Origin: Bacteroides sp.
Lineage (GTDB): Bacteria > Bacteroidota > Bacteroidia > Bacteroidales > Bacteroidaceae
Direction of reading: 5' to 3'
DNA length: 21,097 bases
NCBI GenBank assembly: GCA_030151885.1
Contig: JASLCG010000159.1
Coordinates: 1 to 21,097 of the forward strand
Shown here: positions 7,782 through 15,675 of the stretch, in pieces
Position numbering within the stretch: position 1 is the stretch's first letter
How the letters are laid out: every line of letters starts with the position of its first letter
Made by a program: the position numbers and the translations under genes
The notes under the pieces: model-generated
What the model was told of the DNA's origin: nothing
Seen by the model: the letters and a program-made list of their open reading frames with translations, nothing else
The model's database searches: none

Positions 7782-8801
7782 TTAAAATAAGAATGAGAAC
7801 TTATCAACATTCTTCAAAGCAATACCTGTACCTTTTGCTACAGAATGTAAAGGATCATCTGCAACATGGAAAGGTATATTAAATTTATCCATAAGACGTT
7901 TGTCTAGGCCTCTTAAAAGAGCTCCACCTCCAGTTAAATAAATTCCATTCTGTACAATATCTGCATACAGCTCTGGTGGAGTACTTTCCAAAGCATTCAA
8001 TATAGCTGCTTCAATTTTAGAAATTGTCTTATCTAAGCAATGCGCTACTTCTTGATAACTTACAGGTACCTCCATAGGCAGTGCTGTAATTCTATTTGGT
8101 CCATGGACAGTATAGTCTTCGGGAGCAGAATCTCCAAGATCTGTAAGAGCTGCTCCAACGTGAATTTTAATACGTTCGGCCATTCTCTCACTCACTTTAA
8201 CGTTGTGCTGTCTATTCATATATTCCTGTATATCTGCAGTTAAGTCATCTCCTGCAACTCTTATCGAGCTATTAGATACTATACCACCTAATGATATTAC
8301 AGCAATTTCAGTAGATCCACCACCTATATCAACTATCATATTACCTTCGGGCAATTCAACATCAATACCTACACCAATAGCTGCTGCCATTGGTTCAAAT
8401 AGTAGGTATACATCACGACCATTAGCTCGTTCTGCTGAATCGTGTACAGCTCTTAGTTCAACATCTGTACTACCTGAAGGAACACCAATTACCATTCTTA
8501 AGCTAGGGCGAAATAGACGACGACCAGGTTTAACCATTGCGATCATACCACTCATCATCTTTTCACAAGCATCAAAATCTGCAATCACACCATCTTTTAG
8601 TGGACGCACAGTTCGAATATTATCGTGCGTTTTTTCATGCATCATTTTAGCTTTACTCCCTACCGCGATCATTTTATTTGTTCTACGGTCTAAAGCTACA
8701 ACCGAAGGCTCATCAACTACGACCTTACCATTACTGATAATGATTGTATTTGCTGTACCTAAGTCCATAGCAATTTCTTGAGTAAATGAAAATATTCCCA
8801 T
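7782..8801 (-). CDS. mreB: MreB, actin-like rod-shape protein
   Basis: A 339-residue cytoplasmic actin homologue of full family length. It forms membrane-bound filaments that orient the elongasome. The nucleotide-binding motifs are complete: phosphate-1 DLGTANT (13-19), phosphate-2 DIGGGSTEIAVIS (158-170) and adenosine motif TGGGALL (290-296). GVPSGSTDVE (106-115) and FEPMAAAIG (135-143) are also characteristic. The phosphate-2 loop has Ser at 163 where many MreB proteins have Thr, a conservative change. The N-terminal MGIFSFTQEIAMDLG supports the start. It follows purH by 41 bases with no terminator and no TAnnTTTG box in the gap, so it is probably transcribed from the purH promoter. Confidence 0.96.
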   Translation of the reverse strand: MGIFSFTQEIAMDLGTANTIIISNGKVVVDEPSVVALDRRTNKMIAVGSKAKMMHEKTHDNIRTVRPLKDGVIADFDACEKMMSGMIAMVKPGRRLFRPSLRMVIGVPSGSTDVELRAVHDSAERANGRDVYLLFEPMAAAIGVGIDVELPEGNMIVDIGGGSTEIAVISLGGIVSNSSIRVAGDDLTADIQEYMNRQHNVKVSERMAERIKIHVGAALTDLGDSAPEDYTVHGPNRITALPMEVPVSYQEVAHCLDKTISKIEAAILNALESTPPELYADIVQNGIYLTGGGALLRGLDKRLMDKFNIPFHVADDPLHSVAKGTGIALKNVDKFSFLF

Positions 8802-8842
8802 AAATTAAATATCCAATTTAAATTGTTTAGGTAAAAACCAAT

Positions 8843-10366
8843 TTAGTGTTTGAAATGACGAATACCGGTAACTACCATACTCATCTTGTTTTTATTACAA
8901 TAGTCAAACGACTCTTGATCCCTAATAGATCCTCCTGGCTGTATTACAGCACCAACCCCTTCTTTATGCGCTATTTCTACACAATCTGCAAAAGGGAAAA
9001 ATGCATCAGAAGCCATGACAGAACCTTCTAGATCAAACCCGAAAGACTTCGCTTTTTCTACTGCTTGTTTAAGAGCATCTACTCTTGAAGTTTGGCCTAC
9101 ACCACTAGCTAACAGCTGTCTATTTTTTGCTAAAACAATAGCATTTGATTTACTATTCTTTACTATTTTATTAGCAAATAATAAATCCTCTATTTCTTGT
9201 ACAGAAGGTTCTTTGTCTGTTGATATCTTCAAATCTTTTTCAGTCTCAACAATCACATCCCTATCTTGCACTAACACTCCATTTAATATCGATCTGAATT
9301 GTCTTTTAGGTAAATTGTATTCTTTACGAACCAAAATAATTCTATTTTTCTTCTGACCTAATATTTCTAGAGCATCTACATCGTAGTCTGGCGCAATAAT
9401 TACTTCAAAGAATATTTTATTAATCTCTTCAGCAGTTTTCTTATCAACAACCCCATTAGTAATTAAGACTCCTCCAAAAGCAGAAACAGGATCTCCTGCT
9501 AAAGCATCTTTCCAAGCCTCAACCAAAGTATCTCTTGAAGCTAATCCACAAGCATTATTATGCTTTAGAATAGCAAAAGTTAAATCTTCAAACTCATCAA
9601 TCAAATCTACAGCAGCATTTACATCTAGTAGATTATTATATGAAATTTCTTTACCATGAATTTGATCAAACATTTTATCAAGTTCACCAAAGAACATTCC
9701 TTTCTGATGCGGATTCTCTCCATAACGTAGCGTTTTGCTTTCAGAAAAAGCACTACGAAAAGACGAACATCCTCCGTTATCAAAATAATTAAATATAGAA
9801 GTGTCATAATATGAAGAGACTCCAAAAGCCTCCTTTGCAAACCACTTACGCTCTTCTAAAGTTGTTTCTACTCCTCTCTCTTTCAACACTCCTAAAAAAG
9901 GTTCATATTGACTTTGTGAAGGAACAATAACAACATCCTTATAATTCTTCGCAGCTGCTCTAATTAACGAAATTCCACCTATATCTATTTTCTCAATACA
10001 GTCCTCAAGTTCTGCACCTGAATTCACTGTATCTTCAAAAGGATAAAGGTCCACAATTACCAAATCTATTTCTGGTATAACATATTGACTTAATTCAACT
10101 TGATCACTTTCAAAATCACGTCTAGCCAAAATGCCTCCAAAAACTTTTGGGTGTAGTGTTTTCACTCTACCTCCAAGAATTGAAGGATAATCCGTTAGGT
10201 TTTCAACAGCCTCACAAGGGTATCCTAGCGACTCTATAAAGTGACGTGTACCACCAGTCGACAAGAATGAAACACCACCTTTATGTAGCTCGTTAAGAAT
10301 TTCTTCTAATCCATCTTTGTTAAAAACTGAAATTAACGCACGTTTGATTTTCTTAGTTATAGACAT
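8843..10366 (-). CDS. purH: Bifunctional AICAR formyltransferase / IMP cyclohydrolase
   Basis: A 507-residue enzyme catalysing the last two steps of de novo purine synthesis: formylation of AICAR with 10-formyltetrahydrofolate, then ring closure to IMP. The N-terminal MGS-like cyclohydrolase domain (about 1-150) contains LSTGGTRHF (35-43) and LGGRVKTLHPKVFGGIL (64-80). The formyltransferase domain (about 205-507) contains LRYGENPHQ (213-221), KHNNACGLA (268-276, where K268 and H269 correspond to the catalytic pair) and SDAFFPFADCVE (453-464). Many homologues have Pro-Cys where this has Ala-Cys in the KHNNACG motif. It heads the unit that continues into mreB. A -7-type promoter box lies about 30 bases upstream, and the terminator of the preceding M13 gene lies just beyond. 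Confidence 0.97.
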   Translation of the reverse strand: MSITKKIKRALISVFNKDGLEEILNELHKGGVSFLSTGGTRHFIESLGYPCEAVENLTDYPSILGGRVKTLHPKVFGGILARRDFESDQVELSQYVIPEIDLVIVDLYPFEDTVNSGAELEDCIEKIDIGGISLIRAAAKNYKDVVIVPSQSQYEPFLGVLKERGVETTLEERKWFAKEAFGVSSYYDTSIFNYFDNGGCSSFRSAFSESKTLRYGENPHQKGMFFGELDKMFDQIHGKEISYNNLLDVNAAVDLIDEFEDLTFAILKHNNACGLASRDTLVEAWKDALAGDPVSAFGGVLITNGVVDKKTAEEINKIFFEVIIAPDYDVDALEILGQKKNRIILVRKEYNLPKRQFRSILNGVLVQDRDVIVETEKDLKISTDKEPSVQEIEDLLFANKIVKNSKSNAIVLAKNRQLLASGVGQTSRVDALKQAVEKAKSFGFDLEGSVMASDAFFPFADCVEIAHKEGVGAVIQPGGSIRDQESFDYCNKNKMSMVVTGIRHFKH

Positions 10367-10394
10367 TGATATACTATTAGGTGTTTGTAAAATA

Positions 10395-10402
10395 CAAAGT
10401 TA
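10395..10402 (-). promoter_or_regulatory. Probable -7 promoter box for purH and the mre operon
   Basis: On the minus strand this reads TAACTTTG, a perfect match to the Bacteroidetes -7 element TAnnTTTG. Its upstream edge is 36 bases before the purH ATG, giving a predicted leader of about 20-25 bases. No TTTG occurs at the -33 position 19-21 bases upstream. It lies between the M13-gene terminator and purH, where a promoter is expected. Confidence 0.5.
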
Positions 10403-10444
10403 TAAATAATTGTGTATGTATGAGTATATTTAAGTAATGTTTTA

Positions 10445-10490
10445 AAATAAAAGAGAGCCTTCTTAACATTTAGAAAGCTCTCTTTTATTT
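10445..10490 (-). terminator. Rho-independent terminator after the M13 peptidase gene
   Basis: A 14-base perfect inverted repeat (AAATAAAAGAGAGC at 10445-10458, its complement at 10477-10490) is extended inward by one C/A mismatch and four more pairs (10460-10463 with 10472-10475) around an 8-base loop. On the minus strand the descending arm is T-rich (TCTCTTTTATTTT), providing the U-tract. It starts 21 bases after the M13 stop codon. The repeat is nearly symmetric, but the only gene that needs it is on the minus strand. Confidence 0.85.
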
Positions 10491-10511
10491 GCATATATTG
10501 ACTATAGATTA

Positions 10512-12548
10512 TTACCAAATTGACACTCTGTCTTCTGGGTTAACATAGAGTTTATCCTCACTTTTTATATTGAATGCATTATACCATGAATTAATATGTG
10601 GCAATGCACCATCTACTCTCCACTTACCTAGTGAATGAGGATCTGACTTTGTTCTATCCAATACCTCTTCTGGTCGAATGTTCCCAGCCCATACATTGGC
10701 ATAAGATAAAAAGAATCTTTGCTCTGGTGTAAACCCTTCAATATTAGCTAAAGGAGCAGCCTTAGTCGCATTTTTAAATGCTTGATAAGAGACTTGTAAA
10801 CCTCCATGATCTGCAATATTTTCGCCTAATGTAAACTCTCCATTTGCATGAACACCTGGCGCTACTTCAATGTTATTAAAGAAGTCTACCATAACCTTTG
10901 CTCTTTGTTTAAAATTCTCTGCATCTTCTTTTGTCCACCAGTCATTTAGATTTCCTTCTTTATCATATAGTCTACCTTGGTCATCAAATCCATGTGTCAT
11001 TTCATGTCCTATTACTACACCAATTGCACCATAATTAAAGGCATCATCTGCATTCATGTCAAAGAATGGGTATTGAAGAATTCCTGCAGGGAAGCATATT
11101 TCATTGGTCGTAGGGTTATAATATGCATTTACAGTTTGAGGAGTCATAAACCACTCATCTTTATCTACAGGCTTACCAATTTTAGTTAGCATCTCTTCAT
11201 ACTCCCATGCATTAGCACGTTTTATATTATCCCAATAAGAATCATTTTCAATCGGAAGAGTTGAGTAGTCTTTCCATTTGTCAGGATACCCAATTTTCAC
11301 ATGAAAAGCATCTAGTTTTTCTAAAGCCTTTGCTTTTGTTTCTGAACTCATCCACTCAAGCCCTTGTATTCTTTCACCCAAGGCTATTTGTAAATTCTTT
11401 ACAAGATGAATCATTCTATCTTTAGCTGCAGGAGGGAAGTGTTTTTGTACATATATTTGTCCAACAGCCTCTCCTAAAGAGCCATTAACACTACTTACAG
11501 CACGTTTCCAACGAGGCTGAATTTCTTCAGTACCCGACATTACCTTGCCATAAAACTCAAAAGATTGATTCACAAAGTCATCACTCAAGTAGCTTGCAGA
11601 TGCATCAATAAGCTTCCATTGTAAGTAAGCAATATGAGCAGAAAGAGGTTGTTCTTTAATCACCTTGTTTGCCCCAGCCATAGCTCTTGGTTGTCCAACG
11701 TCAATACTATTTATATCTGTCATACCTACAGCTGATAAATATTTATCCCAATCAATAGCACTGTACTCTTTTTTAAGCTTATCAACAGTAACCATATTGT
11801 AATTAGCGTGAGGATCTCTTAACTCTACATTAGAGAAAAAAGACTCTGCCAATTGAGTTTCAATAATCATTACATCATTTGCCGCTTTTTGAGCTTCCAT
11901 TTCAGTATAACCAACTAGGCTAAACATTTTTTGAATATGTGAGACATATGACTTACGAAGCGACTCTGTAGCCTCATCTTTATTTACATAGTAATCTTTC
12001 TGTCCTAGTCCTAGTCCATATTGATAAGAGTGAACAATATTCATTGAACTATTCATATCATCTGCACCAACATATAGAGCAAAATAAGGTGAGATACCTT
12101 TGCGATTAAACTCTGCTAAAAGAGTTGCTATTTCACTTTTGCTTTTCAGGTTTTTAATTTGCTCAAGCTCTTTTGCAATAGGAGAAAAACCATCTTTATT
12201 TAATTTATTAGCATCCATAGCTATTGCGTATAACTCTCCTATTTTTTGCTCAACCGATCCAGCTTCAAAATGACCTTCAGATAATTCTTCAATCAAATTT
12301 TTCACTTGTTCTCTATTGTTTTCTGCTAACATATCGAACGAGCCAAATCTAGCAAACTCTTTTGGTAGTGGATTGTTTTTCATCCAACCTCCACATGCAT
12401 ATTGATAAAAGCTATCTCCAGGTAATACCATAGTATCTAGATTTGCTAAATCCAATCCCGATGTTTTTTCCATACTTGTATTCGAAGTGCCACAACTAGC
12501 CATTAAGAAACAGGCTAATGTAGCAGGTAGATATTTTTTAAAATTCAT
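10512..12548 (-). CDS. pepO: M13 family (neprilysin/PepO-like) metallopeptidase lipoprotein
   Basis: A 678-residue zinc endopeptidase, full length for M13. The N-terminus MNFKKYLPATLACFLMASC is a lipoprotein signal with lipobox MASC (Cys19), so the enzyme should be anchored facing the periplasm or cell surface. The N-terminal M13 domain spans about 45-420; the catalytic domain contains NAYYNPTTNEICFPAGILQ (474-492), the zinc motif HEMTH (515-519, E516 catalytic), GENIADHGG (575-583, E576 the third zinc ligand) and the C-terminal DPHSLGKWRVDGALP (636-650). The family cleaves oligopeptides; the natural substrate here is unknown. It follows the ABC-F gene by 15 bases with no promoter box between them, so the two are probably cotranscribed, and a strong terminator follows. 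pepO is used as a family symbol only. Confidence 0.93.
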   Translation of the reverse strand: MNFKKYLPATLACFLMASCGTSNTSMEKTSGLDLANLDTMVLPGDSFYQYACGGWMKNNPLPKEFARFGSFDMLAENNREQVKNLIEELSEGHFEAGSVEQKIGELYAIAMDANKLNKDGFSPIAKELEQIKNLKSKSEIATLLAEFNRKGISPYFALYVGADDMNSSMNIVHSYQYGLGLGQKDYYVNKDEATESLRKSYVSHIQKMFSLVGYTEMEAQKAANDVMIIETQLAESFFSNVELRDPHANYNMVTVDKLKKEYSAIDWDKYLSAVGMTDINSIDVGQPRAMAGANKVIKEQPLSAHIAYLQWKLIDASASYLSDDFVNQSFEFYGKVMSGTEEIQPRWKRAVSSVNGSLGEAVGQIYVQKHFPPAAKDRMIHLVKNLQIALGERIQGLEWMSSETKAKALEKLDAFHVKIGYPDKWKDYSTLPIENDSYWDNIKRANAWEYEEMLTKIGKPVDKDEWFMTPQTVNAYYNPTTNEICFPAGILQYPFFDMNADDAFNYGAIGVVIGHEMTHGFDDQGRLYDKEGNLNDWWTKEDAENFKQRAKVMVDFFNNIEVAPGVHANGEFTLGENIADHGGLQVSYQAFKNATKAAPLANIEGFTPEQRFFLSYANVWAGNIRPEEVLDRTKSDPHSLGKWRVDGALPHINSWYNAFNIKSEDKLYVNPEDRVSIW

Positions 12549-12563
12549 ATTACTATTTTTATA

Positions 12564-14513
12564 TTAGTTTTTTTGTTCATTCAACTCTTCTAACTCCATT
12601 AATAAAGTCTCCCACTTATCAATAGAGCTTTGCAAACTTACTTTAATGTCATCATATTTTGTATAGAGCTCACTATCAGAAGCCCCCTCAGGAGTAGCTA
12701 GTTGTTCCTCTAATAGCCCTTTTTGTTCTTCTAGCTTTTCGATCTCTTTTTCTGTAGCCGAAACTTGCTTTTCAACTTTTCTGATCTGTTTGTTCAGTTC
12801 TTTTTGTGCTTCATAAGAGAGCTTATTATCAGTTACAGTTTTTTCATCAACAACAGTAGTAGGCGATGAAGATAAAGATTGAACAGACTCTAGCTCATTT
12901 AGATGTTCCATATCTTTTTTCTGCAAAAAGTCATATATACCACCTAAGTGTTCTTTTACAAGACCTCCACCAAACTCATAAACTTTGGTCACTAAACCAT
13001 CTAAGAAATCCCTATCATGGCTCACTATTATAACTGTACCATCAAACTCTTTTATCGCCTCCTTCAACACATCTTTAGATCTTATATCAAGGTGATTTGT
13101 TGGCTCATCTAGAATGAGCAAATTTACTGGTTCTAATAGAAGTTTAATCATTGCCAATCTACTTCTTTCTCCTCCTGATAAAACTTTAACTTTTTTATCT
13201 ATAGCCTCACCTCCAAACATGAAAGCTCCTAATATATCTCTTATCTTAAGTCTTATATCCCCAACAGCTATTTGATCAATAGTATCAAAAACGGTTAGGT
13301 TATCTTCTAATAGTTGTGCCTGATTTTGAGCAAAATACCCGATTTCCACATTATGCCCTAGTTTTAACTCTCCTTCGTAGTCTATTTGGCTCATAATACA
13401 TTTAACCAGCGTTGATTTACCCTCTCCATTCTTCCCAACAAAAGCAACTTTTTCACCACGTTCAATCACAAGACTAACATCATGAAAAACCACATGATTA
13501 CCATATGCTTTTTTTACATCTTCACAAATGACAGGATAACTACCACTTCTCGATGCAGGTGGAAACTTTAGGCTTAAAAGAGAAGTATCTTCATCATCAA
13601 TTTCAATTCTATTAATCTTCTCTAATTGTTTAATTCTACTTTGAACCTGTACAGCCTTTGTAGCCTTGTATCTAAAACGCTCAATAAAATCTTCTGTATC
13701 TTGAATCTGCTTTTGCTGATTTTCGTATGCTCTTAATTGTTGTTCTCTGCGTTCTTGACGAAGTTCCATAAAATCATCATATCCGACTTTATAGTCATAA
13801 ATATGCCCACAACTAATTTCAATGGTTCTATTCGTTACATTATTAATAAAAGCCCTATCGTGACTCACCAAGATTACAGCATTTGCTTGTACTCTTAAAA
13901 AATTCTCAAGCCACTGAATACTCTCAATATCTAAGTGGTTAGTTGGCTCATCCAGTAAAAGCACATCAGGTTTCTGTAAAAGCAGTTTAGCAAGTTCTAT
14001 TCTCATTCTCCACCCACCACTAAATTCTTTCGTCTGCCTACTAAAATCAGCTCTGCTAAAACCTAACCCTACCAATGTCCTTTCTATTTCAGCATGATAG
14101 TTGGCTCCTCCAAACATATTAAATCGATCATTTTCTCGAGTAAACTCATCAATTAAATCATGATAAGATTCACTTTCATAATCTGTTCTTTCTGCTAATT
14201 CAATACTCAGAGTGTTAATTTTATCTTGAAGGCGCGCAATTTCAGCAAAAGCCGTCTCCGCCTCTTCTTGTACAGTTCTTGAGTCGGCCAACTTCATAAC
14301 CTGAGGTAAATAGCCTATTGTTGTATCTTTAGGTACCGCTATAGTTCCTTCAGTCGGATTTTGTAAACCTGCTATAATTTTTAGCATAGTAGACTTTCCT
14401 GCCCCATTCTTTCCGACAAGTGCAATTCTGTCTTTATTATTAACAACAAAAGACACCTCTTCAAACAGTGGCGTCGCATTAAACTCTACTTTTAAATTTT
14501 CTACTGATATCAC
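12564..14513 (-). CDS. ABC-F family ATPase (soluble, duplicated ABC domains)
   Basis: A 649-residue cytoplasmic protein with two ABC cassettes and no membrane segments. The first has Walker A GKNGAGKST (34-42), signature FSGGW (164-168) and Walker B LLLDEPTNHLD (185-195). The second has GKNGEGKST (360-368), LSGGE (445-449) and LLILDEPTNHLD (465-476). The charged helical linker between them (about 240-325) is the P-site tRNA interaction motif of ABC-F proteins. The C-terminus carries a coiled coil (about 565-607) and further helix, as in Uup-like members. ABC-F proteins bind the ribosome E site and relieve stalls; some protect against antibiotics. Nothing here (short linker, housekeeping neighbours) suggests a resistance factor, but the subfamily cannot be settled by eye. 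Confidence 0.9.
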   Translation of the reverse strand: MISVENLKVEFNATPLFEEVSFVVNNKDRIALVGKNGAGKSTMLKIIAGLQNPTEGTIAVPKDTTIGYLPQVMKLADSRTVQEEAETAFAEIARLQDKINTLSIELAERTDYESESYHDLIDEFTRENDRFNMFGGANYHAEIERTLVGLGFSRADFSRQTKEFSGGWRMRIELAKLLLQKPDVLLLDEPTNHLDIESIQWLENFLRVQANAVILVSHDRAFINNVTNRTIEISCGHIYDYKVGYDDFMELRQERREQQLRAYENQQKQIQDTEDFIERFRYKATKAVQVQSRIKQLEKINRIEIDDEDTSLLSLKFPPASRSGSYPVICEDVKKAYGNHVVFHDVSLVIERGEKVAFVGKNGEGKSTLVKCIMSQIDYEGELKLGHNVEIGYFAQNQAQLLEDNLTVFDTIDQIAVGDIRLKIRDILGAFMFGGEAIDKKVKVLSGGERSRLAMIKLLLEPVNLLILDEPTNHLDIRSKDVLKEAIKEFDGTVIIVSHDRDFLDGLVTKVYEFGGGLVKEHLGGIYDFLQKKDMEHLNELESVQSLSSSPTTVVDEKTVTDNKLSYEAQKELNKQIRKVEKQVSATEKEIEKLEEQKGLLEEQLATPEGASDSELYTKYDDIKVSLQSSIDKWETLLMELEELNEQKN

Positions 14514-14545
14514 AATTAGCTACTTTAATTAAATTTCTTCTATAA

Positions 14546-14553
14546 CAAAGGTA
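14546..14553 (-). promoter_or_regulatory. Probable -7 promoter box for the ABC-F / M13 unit
   Basis: The minus strand reads TACCTTTG, a perfect TAnnTTTG match, 32 bases before the ABC-F ATG, implying a leader of about 25 bases. No TTTG lies at the -33 spacing; instead the near edge of a 9-base inverted repeat (14577-14601) begins there, which fits a promoter helped by a bound regulator. Confidence 0.5.
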
Positions 14554-14576
14554 AGTATTTCTCTAAAAATGGCACT

Positions 14577-14601
14577 TATCTTTCAGTAATAATGAAAGAT
14601 A
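14577..14601. promoter_or_regulatory. Inverted repeat upstream of the ABC-F promoter, candidate operator
   Basis: TATCTTTCA (14577-14585) and its exact complement TGAAAGATA (14593-14601) flank a 7-base spacer. It sits just upstream of the -33 position of the presumed ABC-F promoter and is centred about 50 bases before the predicted start, a typical activator position. It is separate from the nucleotidyltransferase terminator hairpin and has no T-run of its own, so it does not look like a terminator. Confidence 0.4.
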
Positions 14602-14623
14602 GTTAACATTTTACTAGATAATT

Positions 14624-14663
14624 AAAAAGGGTTCAAAATTACTATTAAGTAATTTTGAACCCT
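14624..14663 (-). terminator. Rho-independent terminator after the nucleotidyltransferase gene
   Basis: A perfect 16-base stem (14628-14643 with 14648-14663; outer arm AGGGTTCAAAATTACT) with a 4-base ATTA loop. On the minus strand the hairpin is followed by TTTTT (14624-14628) and AT-rich sequence. It begins about 28 bases after the stop codon of the nucleotidyltransferase gene and separates that gene from the ABC-F transcription unit. Confidence 0.9.
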
Positions 14664-14691
14664 CCCATATTTTAGATCAAAAAAAATCTAC

Positions 14692-15594
14692 TTAAAATAG
14701 TTTACTAGGATATTCACCTGCATCAATCAAAGCTTGAATTTTATCTACTACACCTTGTCTATCTGCTGCATACGTTACACCAAACCATTTGCTTGTAGTA
14801 TCTAATACTTTTACTCTAGCAGTTCCATTATTTATTAAGTCATTAACAACTAGAGGGATAAAAAACTCTGCTTTTGGAGTATTCAGATTTTCTTTTAAGA
14901 ATTTAACAAAGTGTTTATCTGAGTGCTCAAAGTAATCAGGAGTAAAGCCCCACATATTCATTGAAACAGGAGTATTATCTTCGATGGTTACAACCTCACC
15001 TTTTTCATCTGTAAAAGTTACTTTACCATTAATACGTTCAATAGCCGTTCTTTCAACAACTGTTGATAAGAAACCTTCAGCATTAGTTTCACAAACACCT
15101 CTAGCTACGGAACCACTATCTGATAGTGTATTACCCACACGGTAACCTACCATGCAGTAATCGTTAGATTTACCTGATAAAGATTCTAATTCTTTTGCTA
15201 ATACAGCAAAGCTATCTCTTCCATAAAAGTCGTCCGCATTAATAACAGCAAAAGGTTCATTAATAACCTCTTTACCCATCATCACAGCATGGTTAGTACC
15301 CCATGGTTTAGTACGATCTTCTGGGCAAGTGAACCCTTCTGGAAGATTGTTTATATCTTGAAATACAACTTCTACAGGAATATGGTTTTCATATTTTTGA
15401 AGAACAATTTTTCTAAAATCAGCTTCAAAATCTTTACGAATAACAAATACAACTTTACCAAATCCACCACGAATAGCATCGTAGATTGAGTAATCCATAA
15501 TTGTTTCTCCATTAGGACCTAAACCATCTAATTGTTTAAGACCTCCATATCTACTACCCATTCCAGCAGCAAGTACAAATAATGTTGGTTTCAT
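14692..15594 (-). CDS. Sugar-phosphate nucleotidyltransferase
   Basis: A 300-residue GT-A-fold nucleotidyltransferase. The N-terminal LAAGMGSRYGGLKQ (8-21) is the nucleotide-binding loop of the NTP-transferase family, and KPWGTNHAV (96-104) and INADDFYG (118-125, with the metal-binding Asp) are the other core motifs. Such enzymes join a sugar-1-phosphate to an NTP to give an NDP-sugar for polysaccharide or glycan synthesis. It lacks the opening motifs of typical GalU (PVAGLGTR) and RmlA (LAGGSGTR), so the sugar and nucleotide cannot be named. It is monocistronic, with a promoter box upstream and a strong terminator downstream. The ATG at 15592-15594 leads directly into the first beta strand. 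Confidence 0.85.
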   Translation of the reverse strand: MKPTLFVLAAGMGSRYGGLKQLDGLGPNGETIMDYSIYDAIRGGFGKVVFVIRKDFEADFRKIVLQKYENHIPVEVVFQDINNLPEGFTCPEDRTKPWGTNHAVMMGKEVINEPFAVINADDFYGRDSFAVLAKELESLSGKSNDYCMVGYRVGNTLSDSGSVARGVCETNAEGFLSTVVERTAIERINGKVTFTDEKGEVVTIEDNTPVSMNMWGFTPDYFEHSDKHFVKFLKENLNTPKAEFFIPLVVNDLINNGTARVKVLDTTSKWFGVTYAADRQGVVDKIQALIDAGEYPSKLF

Positions 15595-15626
15595 ATTTTT
15601 AAATTTAGTTTTATAAATTCTTTATT

Positions 15627-15634
15627 CAAAGATA
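15627..15634 (-). promoter_or_regulatory. Probable -7 promoter box for the nucleotidyltransferase gene
   Basis: The minus strand reads TATCTTTG, an exact TAnnTTTG match, 33 bases before the ATG. No -33 TTTG is found at the usual spacing. It occupies the 70-base gap after tamL and directly abuts the T-run of a possible weak tamL terminator. Confidence 0.55.
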
Positions 15635-15635
15635 T

Positions 15636-15675
15636 AAAAAATCCTAAAGACCTAGCTGTTTTATTTAGAAAGGAT
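15636..15675 (-). terminator. Weak candidate terminator after tamL
   Basis: On the minus strand ATCCT (15675-15671) can pair with AGGAT (15645-15641), or alternatively CTAAA (15668-15664) with TTTAG (15648-15644), followed by six T (15641-15636). The stems are only 5 bases with long loops, so this is much weaker than the two other terminators in the window. Part of it lies in the last tamL codons. Confidence 0.25.

Noticed and set aside
8203..8781. 192-codon open frame antisense to mreB
   Set aside because: It lies entirely opposite the highly conserved mreB gene. Its translation is Ile/Ser/Pro-rich with no domain, as expected from the reverse frame of a conserved gene.
10445..10490. Hairpin as part of a riboswitch controlling purH
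   Set aside because: It lies upstream of the purH promoter box, so it would not be in the purH transcript; the T-rich arm and position after the M13 stop codon fit a terminator.
12564..14513. ABC-F protein as an antibiotic resistance determinant
   Set aside because: The linker is short, base composition matches the neighbours, there are no mobile elements, and the setting is core genome; a housekeeping ribosome factor is more likely.
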